Below, in pieces: positions 44,808 through 52,581 of a DNA stretch of 64,000 nucleotides; within the stretch, counting starts at the first letter, position 1, and each line of letters opens with the position of its first letter. The notes beneath the pieces are model-generated. The model saw only the letters and a program-made list of their open reading frames with translations. It searched no databases and was not told where the DNA came from. The translations under genes were made by a program, and so were the position numbers. Origin of the DNA: Massilia eburnea (GTDB taxonomy: Bacteria; Pseudomonadota; Gammaproteobacteria; Burkholderiales; Burkholderiaceae_D); contig NZ_WNKX01000008.1 of NCBI RefSeq assembly GCF_009720745.1, positions 168,557 to 232,556 on the forward strand, in the 5' to 3' direction.

Positions 44808-45545
44808 ATGCGTATTGCTGTGATGTCGGACATTCATGGGAACCTGTGGGCCCTGGACGCGGTGCTGTCCGACATCGCGCGGCGCCAGGTGGATGTGACA
44901 GTCAACCTGGGCGACATCCTGTCCGGGCCCTTGCAGCCGGCTGAAACTGCGGACCGCCTGATGCAATTGGACTTGCCGACCATCCGCGGCAACCACGAAC
45001 GGCAACTGCTGCAACACGACCCGGCAATCATGGGCGCATCGGACCGTTGGGCGCATGATCATATTGCGCCCGGTCATCGGAAATGGATTGCGTCGCTGCC
45101 GCCGTCGATGCACTTGCAAAAGGATGTGCTGCTGGTGCATGGCACGCCGGGCTCGGACCTCGTGTACTGGATGGAGAGTGTCGACCCGGCTGGGCAACGT
45201 GTCGCCACCTACGATGAAGTTCTGCAGCGCGCTGGCGATGCGCAGGCCTCGCTGATTCTTTGCGGGCATACCCATGTACCGCGCTCGGTGCTGCTGGGTG
45301 ACGGACGCCTGGTCGTCAATCCTGGCAGCGTGGGCTTGCAGGCCTATCACGGCGACCTGCCGCATCCGCACAAGGCTGAAAATGGTACGCCCCATGCGCG
45401 CTACGCGATCGTGGAACAGAGCGGACCCGGCTGGACGGTGGAGCAGTATGCAATCGCTTATGACTGGAACGCGGCGGCAGGCGTGGCGCAGCGCCACGGC
45501 CGCCCGGACTGGGCGTTCGCGCTCACGACAGGGCGCATGCCTTAA
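44808..45545 (+). CDS. metallophosphoesterase (YfcE/calcineurin-like)
   Basis: A 245-residue phosphoesterase with the full metal-binding series: DIHGN (residues 8-12), GDI (about 44-46), GNHE (about 62-65), and GHTH near 148-151, followed by NPGSVG. Closest to the YfcE-like/diadenosine tetraphosphatase group of small metallophosphatases. Its substrate is open. The short gap to the preceding gene suggests a shared transcript although the functions look unrelated. Confidence 0.88.
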   Translation: MRIAVMSDIHGNLWALDAVLSDIARRQVDVTVNLGDILSGPLQPAETADRLMQLDLPTIRGNHERQLLQHDPAIMGASDRWAHDHIAPGHRKWIASLPPSMHLQKDVLLVHGTPGSDLVYWMESVDPAGQRVATYDEVLQRAGDAQASLILCGHTHVPRSVLLGDGRLVVNPGSVGLQAYHGDLPHPHKAENGTPHARYAIVEQSGPGWTVEQYAIAYDWNAAAGVAQRHGRPDWAFALTTGRMP

Positions 45546-45671
45546 CCTGGCCGGTGGCTAAACTTCGCTTGCAGGTCCGGTACGGGTAAATCCATATGGT
45601 TTAACCTCATTGTTGATCTCCGGTATTAATGGCATATTCCTATCCTGAGCCAGAAATCGCCGGAGAACGGA

Positions 45672-46415
45672 ATGAGGAAAATAGTACTGTGCGCGCTGGC
45701 GCTGCCTTTGTGCTGCGCGGCTGCGGAACCTGATAGCTGGATTTCGACCGACCGTCCCGATTTCGTGGACTCTCCCGAAGTTCTTGGCAAAGGGCGCGTG
45801 CAGCTGGAAACCGGTTTCCAGCAATCGAAGGAAGACCGCAGCACGCCCTTGCTGCTGCGCCTGGGCGTGTCGGACAACCTTGAACTGCGGCTGGATACGG
45901 ATGGACGCGTGACCGACCGCAGCGACCCAAGCCACCCGAAAGGCTGGGGCGACACAGGTTTGAGCATCAAATGGCAAATCAACGAAGGCAAGGACGGCAC
46001 CCCAACAGCCGGCCTGATTCCGCAGCTGGATTTTGCGACCGGCTCGCGCGATTTCAGGGGCAATGGCACACGCCCCTCGATTCGCATGCCGCTGGAGTGG
46101 GAACTGCCGCACGACATGAGCCTGGGCGTGATGCCAGGCCTTTACCGCGACCGCGATGAGAACGGCCGCCATTTCACGACCGGCATGTTCGGCGTCACGC
46201 TGGGCAAGGGCCTGAGCGAGCGTGCCGACGTCTTCGTCGAAGTATCCACGCCGCGCATTGCCCGCGCGCGCGACGGCGGCACCCAGGCCAGTTTCGATTT
46301 TGGAGGCGGCTATTCGCTGACGCGCGACGTGCGCGTCGACACCGCCTTCATGGTCGGCTTGAACCACCGCACGCCGGACCTGGCGTTCACGGTAGGCTTG
46401 TCGGTGCGGATGTGA
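45672..46415 (+). CDS. outer-membrane beta-barrel transporter-like protein (MetA-pathway-of-phenol-degradation family type)
   Basis: A 247-residue protein with a signal peptide (about 1-17) and a beta-rich mature part with the TDRPDF opening and RVQLETGFQQS strand common in the 'phenol MetA pathway' outer-membrane family. Alternating hydrophobic strands and the FTVGLSVRM end are in keeping with a barrel. The role of this family is poorly defined. The stop overlaps the following frame's possible GTG start. Confidence 0.65.
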   Translation: MRKIVLCALALPLCCAAAEPDSWISTDRPDFVDSPEVLGKGRVQLETGFQQSKEDRSTPLLLRLGVSDNLELRLDTDGRVTDRSDPSHPKGWGDTGLSIKWQINEGKDGTPTAGLIPQLDFATGSRDFRGNGTRPSIRMPLEWELPHDMSLGVMPGLYRDRDENGRHFTTGMFGVTLGKGLSERADVFVEVSTPRIARARDGGTQASFDFGGGYSLTRDVRVDTAFMVGLNHRTPDLAFTVGLSVRM

Positions 46416-46423
46416 AGAAAGCC

Positions 46424-47485
46424 ATGCCAGGACAGGCAGTACTGGTGCTGCAGGGCGGCGGGGCGCTCGGCGCCTACCAGCTCGGCGTCTACCAGGCCAT
46501 GCACGAAGCGGGCGTGGAGCCGGACTGGGTGATCGGCACCTCGATCGGTGCGCTGAACGGCGCCATCATCGCCGGCAATCCGCCCGAACAGCGCTTGCCG
46601 AGACTGCGTGCGTTCTGGGAAGCGATGGAACGGCACGATATCTTCGGCAGCCTGCCGCCAGCCTTTGCCAACGCGCTGACGCTGGCGCAGGGGATTCCCG
46701 CCTTTTTCGACCCGAACCCAATCGCCTGGTGGAATCCTGCCGCGCCGCTCGGCGTGGAGAACGCTTCCTTTTATCGCACCAATGCGCTGCGCGACACGCT
46801 GGCCGGGCTGGTGGACTTGAATTACCTGAACGAGCGTCACACGCGCCTGACGGTAGGAGCGGTGAACGCCCGCAACGGCGTCATGCGCTACTTCGACACG
46901 CGCAAGGAAGCGCTGGAGCTGTCGCATGTGATTGCGTCCGGCGCGATCCCGCCGGCTTTCCCTGCGGTGCGCATCGGCACCGAGCCTTATTGGGATGGCG
47001 GCATCTACTCCAACACGCCGATCGAGGCGGTATTGGATGATGAGCCGCGCCGCGACTCGGTGATTTTCTCGGTCCAGGTGTGGAACCCTGACGGGAGCGA
47101 GCCGCTAAGCGTGCTCGATGTGCTGGAGAAGCACAAGGAGATCCAGTATGCCAGCCGCGCCAGCCACATCGAGCAGCAACGCAAGCTGCACCGCCTGCGG
47201 CGCGTGATCCGCGAGCTGGCGATGAAGATGCCGGAAGACCTGCGCAGCTCGCCGGAGGTGCGGGATCTGGCGCTGTGGGGCTGCGGCACTTCAATGCACG
47301 TGGTGCTGCTGAAGGCCCCGCATTTGAGCTGCGAAGACCATACCAAGGATATTGATTTCTCGAGCGCGGGCATCAGCCAGCGCTGGCAGGCCGGCTACGC
47401 GGATGCGCAGCGGGCTTTCAAGGCAAAGCCGTGGGCCGCAGGAGCGGATACCTTCGAGGGAATTGCCATCCATGAACAATTTTGA
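46424..47485 (+). CDS. patatin-like phospholipase
   Basis: A 353-residue patatin-family lipase. Oxyanion loop GGGALGAYQLGVYQ near residues 12-25, nucleophile in GTSIG (Ser about 42) and the catalytic Asp in WDGGIYSNTP. A GTG at 46412 overlapping the previous stop is an alternative start. The protein has no signal peptide and no C-terminal beta-barrel, so it acts in the cytoplasm or is secreted otherwise. The C-terminal third is charged and helical. Substrate likely acyl lipids. Confidence 0.87.
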   Translation: MPGQAVLVLQGGGALGAYQLGVYQAMHEAGVEPDWVIGTSIGALNGAIIAGNPPEQRLPRLRAFWEAMERHDIFGSLPPAFANALTLAQGIPAFFDPNPIAWWNPAAPLGVENASFYRTNALRDTLAGLVDLNYLNERHTRLTVGAVNARNGVMRYFDTRKEALELSHVIASGAIPPAFPAVRIGTEPYWDGGIYSNTPIEAVLDDEPRRDSVIFSVQVWNPDGSEPLSVLDVLEKHKEIQYASRASHIEQQRKLHRLRRVIRELAMKMPEDLRSSPEVRDLALWGCGTSMHVVLLKAPHLSCEDHTKDIDFSSAGISQRWQAGYADAQRAFKAKPWAAGADTFEGIAIHEQF

Positions 47486-47512
47486 CTATCGATTTCATAG
47501 ATTTAATCAAAT
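47486..47512. promoter_or_regulatory. OxyR-like element upstream of the catalase
   Basis: CTAT (47486-47489), 7 bases, ATAG (47497-47500), continuing as ATAG-a-T-tta-A-t-C, which fits the second half of the OxyR pattern ATAGnTnnnAnCTAT and the N7 centre. It starts one base after the patatin stop and lies just upstream of a -10-like TAGAAT (47535-47540). OxyR itself is not in the window. Confidence 0.45.
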
Positions 47513-47571
47513 TTATTAATTACTCGTGCCTCTTTAGAATGATTTCACTGATCACATGAAGGAGCTAACCA

Positions 47572-49035
47572 ATGAGCCAGACCCCGATTACCACCGCCTC
47601 CGGCATTCCGGTCGCCGATAACCAGAATTCGCTGACCGCCGGGCCGCGTGGCCCCGTCCTGCTGCAGGACTTCCACCTGATTGAAAAGCTCCAGCATTTC
47701 AACCGCGAACGTATCCCGGAACGTGTGGTGCACGCCAAGGGTTCCGGCGCTTACGGTACTTTCACCGTGACGCACGACATCAGCAAATTCACCAAGGCCA
47801 AGCTGTTCGCTGCCGTGGGCAAGCAGACCGAGACCTTCGTGCGCTTCTCCACCGTTGGCGGCGAGCGTGGCAGCGCCGATACTGAACGCGATCCGCGCGG
47901 TTTCGCGGTGCGTTTCTATACCGAGGAAGGCAATTGGGACCTGGTGGGCAATAACACGCCGATGTTCTTCATCAAGGACGGCATCAAGTTCCCGGACTTC
48001 ATCCACACCCAGAAGCGCGACCCGCAGACCAACCTCAAATCCCCGACCATGATGTTCGACTTCTGGAGCAAGACGCCCGAGTCGCTGCACCAGGTCACCA
48101 TGCTGTTCAGCGACCGCGGCACGCCGGACGGTTATCGCCACATGGACGGTTTCGGCAGCCATACTTTCAGCCTGGTGAACGCGGCGGGGGAGCGTGTCTA
48201 CGTCAAGTGGCACCTCAAGACCAAACAAGGCATCAGGAACCTGAGCGCGGCCGATGCGGTGCGCCTGGCGGGTTCGGACCCGGACCATGCCCAGCGGGAC
48301 CTGTACAACGCGATTGCCAACGGCGATTTCCCGCAGTGGGAAGTGAAACTGCAGGTGGCGACCGACGCCCAGCTGGCGGCGTGGGAACAGCGTACGGGCT
48401 GGAATCCGTTTGACCTGACCAAGGTGTGGCCGCATGCGGACTTCCCGCTGATTCCTGTCGGCGTGCTGGAGCTGAACCGCAATCCGGTGAACTATCACGC
48501 GGAGGTGGAGCAGGCGGCGCTGTCGCCGGCCAATATCGTTCCGGGCATGGGTTATTCGCCGGACAAGATGCTGCAGGCGCGCTTGTTCGCTTATCACGAT
48601 GCGCAGTTGTACCGGGTGGGTACCAATCACCAGCAACTGCCGGTGAATGCGCCGCGTTGTCCTTTTCATCACCAGCAGCGGGATGGGGCGATGGCGGTTG
48701 GTGCCGGTGGCGCGGAGCAGAACTATGCGGCGACCGAGGCGGCGGGCTCCAATCCGCAGGGCATGGGGCATGGGGAGCCGGCGCTGGCGCTGAATGGCGG
48801 GGCAGGGCGCTATGACGGCCGTGGCAAGGAGGATGATTACACGCAGGCGGGTAACTTGTTCCGGCTTTTGCCAGAGCAGGAAAAGTTGAACCTGTTCGAG
48901 AATATTGCCGGGCCTTTGAGCCAGGTTAGTGATGAGATTATCCAGCGGCAGCTGGGGCATTTTGATAAGGCGGATGCAGCTTATGGCGCCGGCGTGCGTG
49001 CGGCGTTGAAGGCGCGTGGGCGGAACGTCGACTGA
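47572..49035 (+). CDS. monofunctional heme catalase (small-subunit, clade 3 type)
   Basis: A 487-residue catalase that breaks down hydrogen peroxide. The catalytic His is in RVVHAKGSGAYG (about residue 54), the Asn in GNNTPMFF (about 127) and the proximal heme Tyr in RLFAYHDAQLYR (about 337). The size fits the small-subunit NADPH-binding group. RBS AAGGAG precedes the ATG. The codon usage of the last 150 codons is slightly less GC-rich at third positions. It ends directly at a palindromic repeat. Confidence 0.95.
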   Translation: MSQTPITTASGIPVADNQNSLTAGPRGPVLLQDFHLIEKLQHFNRERIPERVVHAKGSGAYGTFTVTHDISKFTKAKLFAAVGKQTETFVRFSTVGGERGSADTERDPRGFAVRFYTEEGNWDLVGNNTPMFFIKDGIKFPDFIHTQKRDPQTNLKSPTMMFDFWSKTPESLHQVTMLFSDRGTPDGYRHMDGFGSHTFSLVNAAGERVYVKWHLKTKQGIRNLSAADAVRLAGSDPDHAQRDLYNAIANGDFPQWEVKLQVATDAQLAAWEQRTGWNPFDLTKVWPHADFPLIPVGVLELNRNPVNYHAEVEQAALSPANIVPGMGYSPDKMLQARLFAYHDAQLYRVGTNHQQLPVNAPRCPFHHQQRDGAMAVGAGGAEQNYAATEAAGSNPQGMGHGEPALALNGGAGRYDGRGKEDDYTQAGNLFRLLPEQEKLNLFENIAGPLSQVSDEIIQRQLGHFDKADAAYGAGVRAALKARGRNVD

Positions 49036-49135
49036 AACCCGGTAAACCTGGGTCAGACCCAAGGGTCTGACCCTGGCCTGCGGCAGTCGCGTTTCGAGGG
49101 GCTGACCCTTGGGTCTGACCCAGAATTAGCGGGTT
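49036..49135. repeat. dispersed composite palindrome, copy 3 (double)
   Basis: A GGGTCAGACCC/GGGTCTGACCC hairpin (49050-49060, 49063-49073) is repeated in inverted form: CTGGGTCAGACCCAAGGGTC (49048-49067) has its exact reverse complement at 49104-49123. Outer arms AACCCG (49036-49041) and CGGGTT (49130-49135). The element begins right after the catalase TGA. Confidence 0.75.
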
Positions 49136-49186
49136 GGTGTGTACAATATCGGTTCCGATCAACCCAAGCCTCTGAACGGGATCGCA

Positions 49187-50311
49187 ATGACCATCAAAAT
49201 CAGCCAGAATTTCGACTCTGGCGCCATCGAAGTAGTCCGCGCCGACAATGCCGCGAACATCGAACTGAACCTCCGCAAGGACAACGCCGCCGACATCCAC
49301 CAGTGGTTCCACTTCCGCGTGCAGGGCGCGCGCGGCGAAGCGTTGACCATGAAATTCCTGAACGCCGGCGACGCCACCTACGCCAAAGGCTTTGAAGACT
49401 ACAACGCCGCTGCCTGCTACGACGGCGAAAACTGGTTCCGCGTCCCGACCTCCTTCGATGGCCAGGTCATGACCATCAAGCACACGCCGCACAACGACAG
49501 CGTCTACTACGCATACTTCGAGCCGTATTCGTGGGAACGCCACCTGCGCCTGCTGGGCGAAGTGGCCGAGAATCCGATCGCCCGCGTGCTGGACATCGGC
49601 TCCTCCGTCGATGGCCGCGACATGAACCTGGTCGTCATCGGCGAGCCGGAAGCTGAAAAGAAAATCTGGTTCATCGCCCGCCAGCACCCGGGCGAATCGA
49701 TGGCCGAATGGTTCATCGAAGGCTTGATCGATTCCCTGCTGGACGATGCCAACCCGATCGCGCGCAAGCTGCTGCAACGCTGCTGCTTCTACATCGTGCC
49801 GAACATGAACCCGGACGGCTCGATCCGCGGCAACCTGCGTACCAACGCCGCTGGCGCGAACCTGAACCGCGAATGGATGACCCCGTCGCTGGAACGTTCG
49901 CCGGAAGTGCTGTGCGTGAAACAGAAGATCCACGAAACCGGCGTTGACATGTTCTTCGACATCCACGGTGACGAGGCGCTGCCTTACAACTTCGTGGCCG
50001 GTAATGAAATGCTGGAGAACTTCACGCCGGCGCAGATGGCGCGCCAGAAGAACTTCATTGACCGCTACAAGAATGCGTCGCCGGACTTCCAGGATGCGGT
50101 GGGCTATGCGCCGTCCAAGTACAAGGAAGACATGCTGACGCTGGCGTCCAAGTACATCGGCCATCACTTCCAGGTGCTGTCGCTGACGCTGGAAATGCCG
50201 TTCAAGGACAACGCGGACCTGCCAGTGCCGGCCGTGGGCTGGAACGGCGCGCGCAGTGCGGCGCTGGGTGCTGCGATCCTGCAGCCTATCCTGCTGTCGC
50301 TGGACGAGTAA
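49187..50311 (+). CDS. M14-family zinc carboxypeptidase (cytosolic CCP-like)
   Basis: A 374-residue peptidase. N-terminal beta-sandwich domain (about 1-120) ahead of an M14 catalytic domain, the layout of cytosolic carboxypeptidase-like (M14D) enzymes. Zinc ligands H167 and E170 in QHPGES, third ligand H260 in DIHGDE, and a Glu in TLEMPF (about 336) as catalytic base. No signal peptide, so cytoplasmic. In eukaryotes this group removes polyglutamate tails; the bacterial substrate is unknown. Start at 49187 (MTIKISQNF); the frame is open from 49139. The CYTH gene follows after 4 bases. Confidence 0.87.
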   Translation: MTIKISQNFDSGAIEVVRADNAANIELNLRKDNAADIHQWFHFRVQGARGEALTMKFLNAGDATYAKGFEDYNAAACYDGENWFRVPTSFDGQVMTIKHTPHNDSVYYAYFEPYSWERHLRLLGEVAENPIARVLDIGSSVDGRDMNLVVIGEPEAEKKIWFIARQHPGESMAEWFIEGLIDSLLDDANPIARKLLQRCCFYIVPNMNPDGSIRGNLRTNAAGANLNREWMTPSLERSPEVLCVKQKIHETGVDMFFDIHGDEALPYNFVAGNEMLENFTPAQMARQKNFIDRYKNASPDFQDAVGYAPSKYKEDMLTLASKYIGHHFQVLSLTLEMPFKDNADLPVPAVGWNGARSAALGAAILQPILLSLDE

Positions 50312-50315
50312 GTCG

Positions 50316-50783
50316 ATGGGCGTCGAGATCGAACGCAAGTTCCTGGTGAAGGGCGATGGCTGGCGCACGCAAGGCGAGCCGGTGCTGCTGCGCCAGGGCT
50401 ACCTGTCTTCGCATCCCGAGCGCACGGTGCGCGTGCGGATCGAGGGCGAGCAGGCGGTCTTGACCATCAAGAGCAAGAACGTAGGCGCGGCGCGCGGCGA
50501 GTGGGAATATCCCGTGCCGCTTGCCGACGCCGCCGAACTGCTTGACCGGCTGTGCGAACGGCCGCTGATTGAGAAGTACCGGCGCCGCATTCCCTTCGGC
50601 GGCTTTGTGTGGGAAGTGGACGAGTTCCTCGGCGAGAACGCCGGCCTCGTCGTCGCCGAGATCGAATTGCCAGCTGAGGATGCTCAATTCGACAAGCCGG
50701 ACTGGGCTGGCGAGGACGTCACGCACGATTTGCGCTACCTCAATTCCCGCCTCATCAAGCAGCCGTATTCCACTTGGAAGTGA
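50316..50783 (+). CDS. CYTH-domain protein (triphosphate tunnel metalloenzyme)
   Basis: A 155-residue CYTH/TTM protein with the defining EIERK motif at residues 4-8 and alternating charged strands (RVRIEGEQAVLTIKSK, FVWEVDEFLGENAGLVVAEIE) that line the tunnel. Family members cleave inorganic triphosphate or, more rarely, make cAMP. Size fits the short inorganic triphosphatase group. It is in an operon-like arrangement with the M14 peptidase. Confidence 0.88.
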   Translation: MGVEIERKFLVKGDGWRTQGEPVLLRQGYLSSHPERTVRVRIEGEQAVLTIKSKNVGAARGEWEYPVPLADAAELLDRLCERPLIEKYRRRIPFGGFVWEVDEFLGENAGLVVAEIELPAEDAQFDKPDWAGEDVTHDLRYLNSRLIKQPYSTWK

Positions 50784-50808
50784 TGTGCGTCCGGCGTATG
50801 CTGGACGT

Positions 50809-51081
50809 ATGGACGAAGACCACCATTTTCGCCTCGTCCGTTTCGAGGCGATTCTGCCGACGTTGGCGACTAAAGCCGATATGGAGGCGCTGCGCGCCGA
50901 CATTGCTCGATGGACGTTGGCGACAGTCATCGGCCTCTTTATCGGTTTCTCGGGGCTGATTATGGCGATGGGCAACTTGTTCTGGAAGATGCCTCCGCAA
51001 ACGGTCGTCCAGCAGGCTCCTCCGGCGCAATGCCAGCAAGAGGTCCTACAGCCGATGCCCCAAGAAAAAAGCCCGCGTTGA
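50809..51081 (+). CDS. small coiled-coil membrane protein, unknown
   Basis: A 90-residue protein: an amphipathic N-terminal segment (RLVRFEAILPTLATKADMEALRAD, here broken at 20: RLVRFEAILPTLATKADMEA) resembling the membrane-proximal coiled coil of XhlA/Bdr-like proteins, one TM helix (about 38-58, ATVIGLFIGFSGLIMAMGN), and a Gln/Pro-rich tail. The start at 50809 gives a natural N-terminus; the RBS is weak. It ends in a bidirectional terminator. Confidence 0.55.
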   Translation: MDEDHHFRLVRFEAILPTLATKADMEALRADIARWTLATVIGLFIGFSGLIMAMGNLFWKMPPQTVVQQAPPAQCQQEVLQPMPQEKSPR

Positions 51082-51093
51082 CCGCGGGCTTTT
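51067..51093. terminator. bidirectional terminator
   Basis: GCCCGCG (51071-51077) and CGCGGGC (51083-51089) with a TTGAC loop, AAAA before and TTTT after (51090-51093). It lies between the convergent small membrane protein and DUF2863-like genes and overlaps the end of the former. Confidence 0.85.
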
Positions 51094-51097
51094 CAGC

Positions 51098-52366
51098 TTA
51101 ATGGAAGTGCTCGGTGCCGGTGGCGGCGTCTTCCGGCATTTCTGCGTGGACCAGCTCGCCTGACGGATCGGCGAAGAGAGGAGCGCCGCAGTCGTCGCAG
51201 TATTCGGCGACGTACTTTTCACCGAGTTTCTTCACCTGCGATACGCCGGCGGCGTTCAGGTGTTCGACGATTTCTTCCACTGGAGTGCGCGGCTTGAGCA
51301 GATCGGCCAGCGTGGTGCCGGACAGGCCTTCGGCCGGCGTGCCTTCCTCGTCCTCCTGGCCGTACAGCGGCCACACGACGCCATACATCACGTCGCTGTC
51401 GGAACGGCGGGTGAAGGCGACGCGGTATTCGTCGATCTGGCCGTCCGGTGCGGATTCGTCGCCGAAGCCGGCGATGACCGCGCGCAGGTCGGAAGGCTCG
51501 CAATCGAGCGAATGGGTCAGGTAATGCACGGCGGCGCGGATCGAGACCGGGCGGATCAGCTTGTCGGCTTCGCGGCAGCCGGTGTAATAGGCTTCCGGCA
51601 GCAGCAGTTCGATGCCGCAGCCCGGCAGCAGGCGCGCTACGGTCGGCGTGGCTTGCGTGGTCCATGCGGCCAAGGCATCGCGGCGCGCTTCGGCCTGGGC
51701 GGCGTGATGGGCAGGCATCTGCCAGCGGAACATCGGGCCGTTGTGCGGCGCCACCACAGCCACCATCAGGTAGCGGGTGTCGGCCAGGAAGGGCGCGGTT
51801 TCGGCCACTTTGGCCTCGGATTTCAGCGCCTGGCCTTTCAGGGCGGCCTGCGCCAGCTTGTGCACCTTCGAATAGGCTTCGGCATGGGTGCGTGGCAGCT
51901 GGTCGATGGAGTACAGGGTGGAGGACATCGCCATGTGCGTGCCATCCGCCAGCAGGTGGGCGGAGAAGTGCGCGGACAGCGTGTTCAGGATGTCGGCCGG
52001 GATCTGGCCGGAAGCGATCGAGAAGCGCGTCCAGGCCAATACCGGGGCGGCGACCAGCAGGATGTCGTACTCGCGCGACTCGCCGTCGACCTCCACCACG
52101 ATGGAATCGGATTCGCTGACGGCTTCCACGCTGTCCATCAGGATGTCGTAGGCCGGCAAGTCCACGCTGAACAGGGAGTTCAGGGCTGAGTCGACAGTTT
52201 CCTGGTGGCCGGTACGCAGCAGTTTGTGCAGCTGGGCGTCCAGCACCCGTTCCCAGTTACGCTCTTCAATGCGGCTGGCGGCCTGGCCCAGGGCCTGGGC
52301 GAGGGTGATAAGGCGCTGGCTGTCGGCGGATAATTTGTGGGTTGAATCTTTGGATGGGCGACGCAT
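51098..52366 (-). CDS. DUF2863-like protein
   Basis: A 422-residue cytoplasmic protein that fits the DUF2863 family, found mostly in Betaproteobacteria. Conserved-looking segments are PAYDILMDSVEAVS, the LLPEAYYTGCREADKLIRP block and a C-terminal CxxC (YCDDCGAPLF) that could bind a metal. No enzymatic function is known. The ATG at 52366 is preferred; a TTG at 52384 extends it by 6 residues. It lies downstream of acnA on the same strand but separated by a large palindromic repeat that probably ends the acnA transcript. Confidence 0.75.
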   Translation of the reverse strand: MRRPSKDSTHKLSADSQRLITLAQALGQAASRIEERNWERVLDAQLHKLLRTGHQETVDSALNSLFSVDLPAYDILMDSVEAVSESDSIVVEVDGESREYDILLVAAPVLAWTRFSIASGQIPADILNTLSAHFSAHLLADGTHMAMSSTLYSIDQLPRTHAEAYSKVHKLAQAALKGQALKSEAKVAETAPFLADTRYLMVAVVAPHNGPMFRWQMPAHHAAQAEARRDALAAWTTQATPTVARLLPGCGIELLLPEAYYTGCREADKLIRPVSIRAAVHYLTHSLDCEPSDLRAVIAGFGDESAPDGQIDEYRVAFTRRSDSDVMYGVVWPLYGQEDEEGTPAEGLSGTTLADLLKPRTPVEEIVEHLNAAGVSQVKKLGEKYVAEYCDDCGAPLFADPSGELVHAEMPEDAATGTEHFH

Positions 52367-52435
52367 AGCGCTTTTCTTTGTCAATAAGGAACCTGGTTAT
52401 TCTTATTGTAGTGGATTCGGCAAGACTCGGCGTTT

Positions 52436-52581
52436 AAAACCGGTACTTCGGTCGGATGGCCGCCCCGTCAGACCCGCAGGGTCAGACACCCTGAAAGCAA
52501 AACGCCGGGCAAGCCCGGCGTTCGTTGACGGTAGAGCATCGGTGTCTGACCCTGCGGGGCAGACACCGGGGTACCGGTTTT
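52436..52581. repeat. dispersed composite palindrome, copy 4 (largest)
   Basis: Nested inverted repeats: outer AAAACCGGTAC (52436-52446) with GTACCGGTTTT (52571-52581); middle GTCAGACCC…CAGACACC (52467-52490) with GGTGTCTGACCC…GGGCAGAC (52541-52564, two mismatches); central AACGCCGGGC/GCCCGGCGTT hairpin (52501-52522, AA loop). It fills most of the gap between acnA and the DUF2863-like gene and overlaps the acnA stop. Confidence 0.78.
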
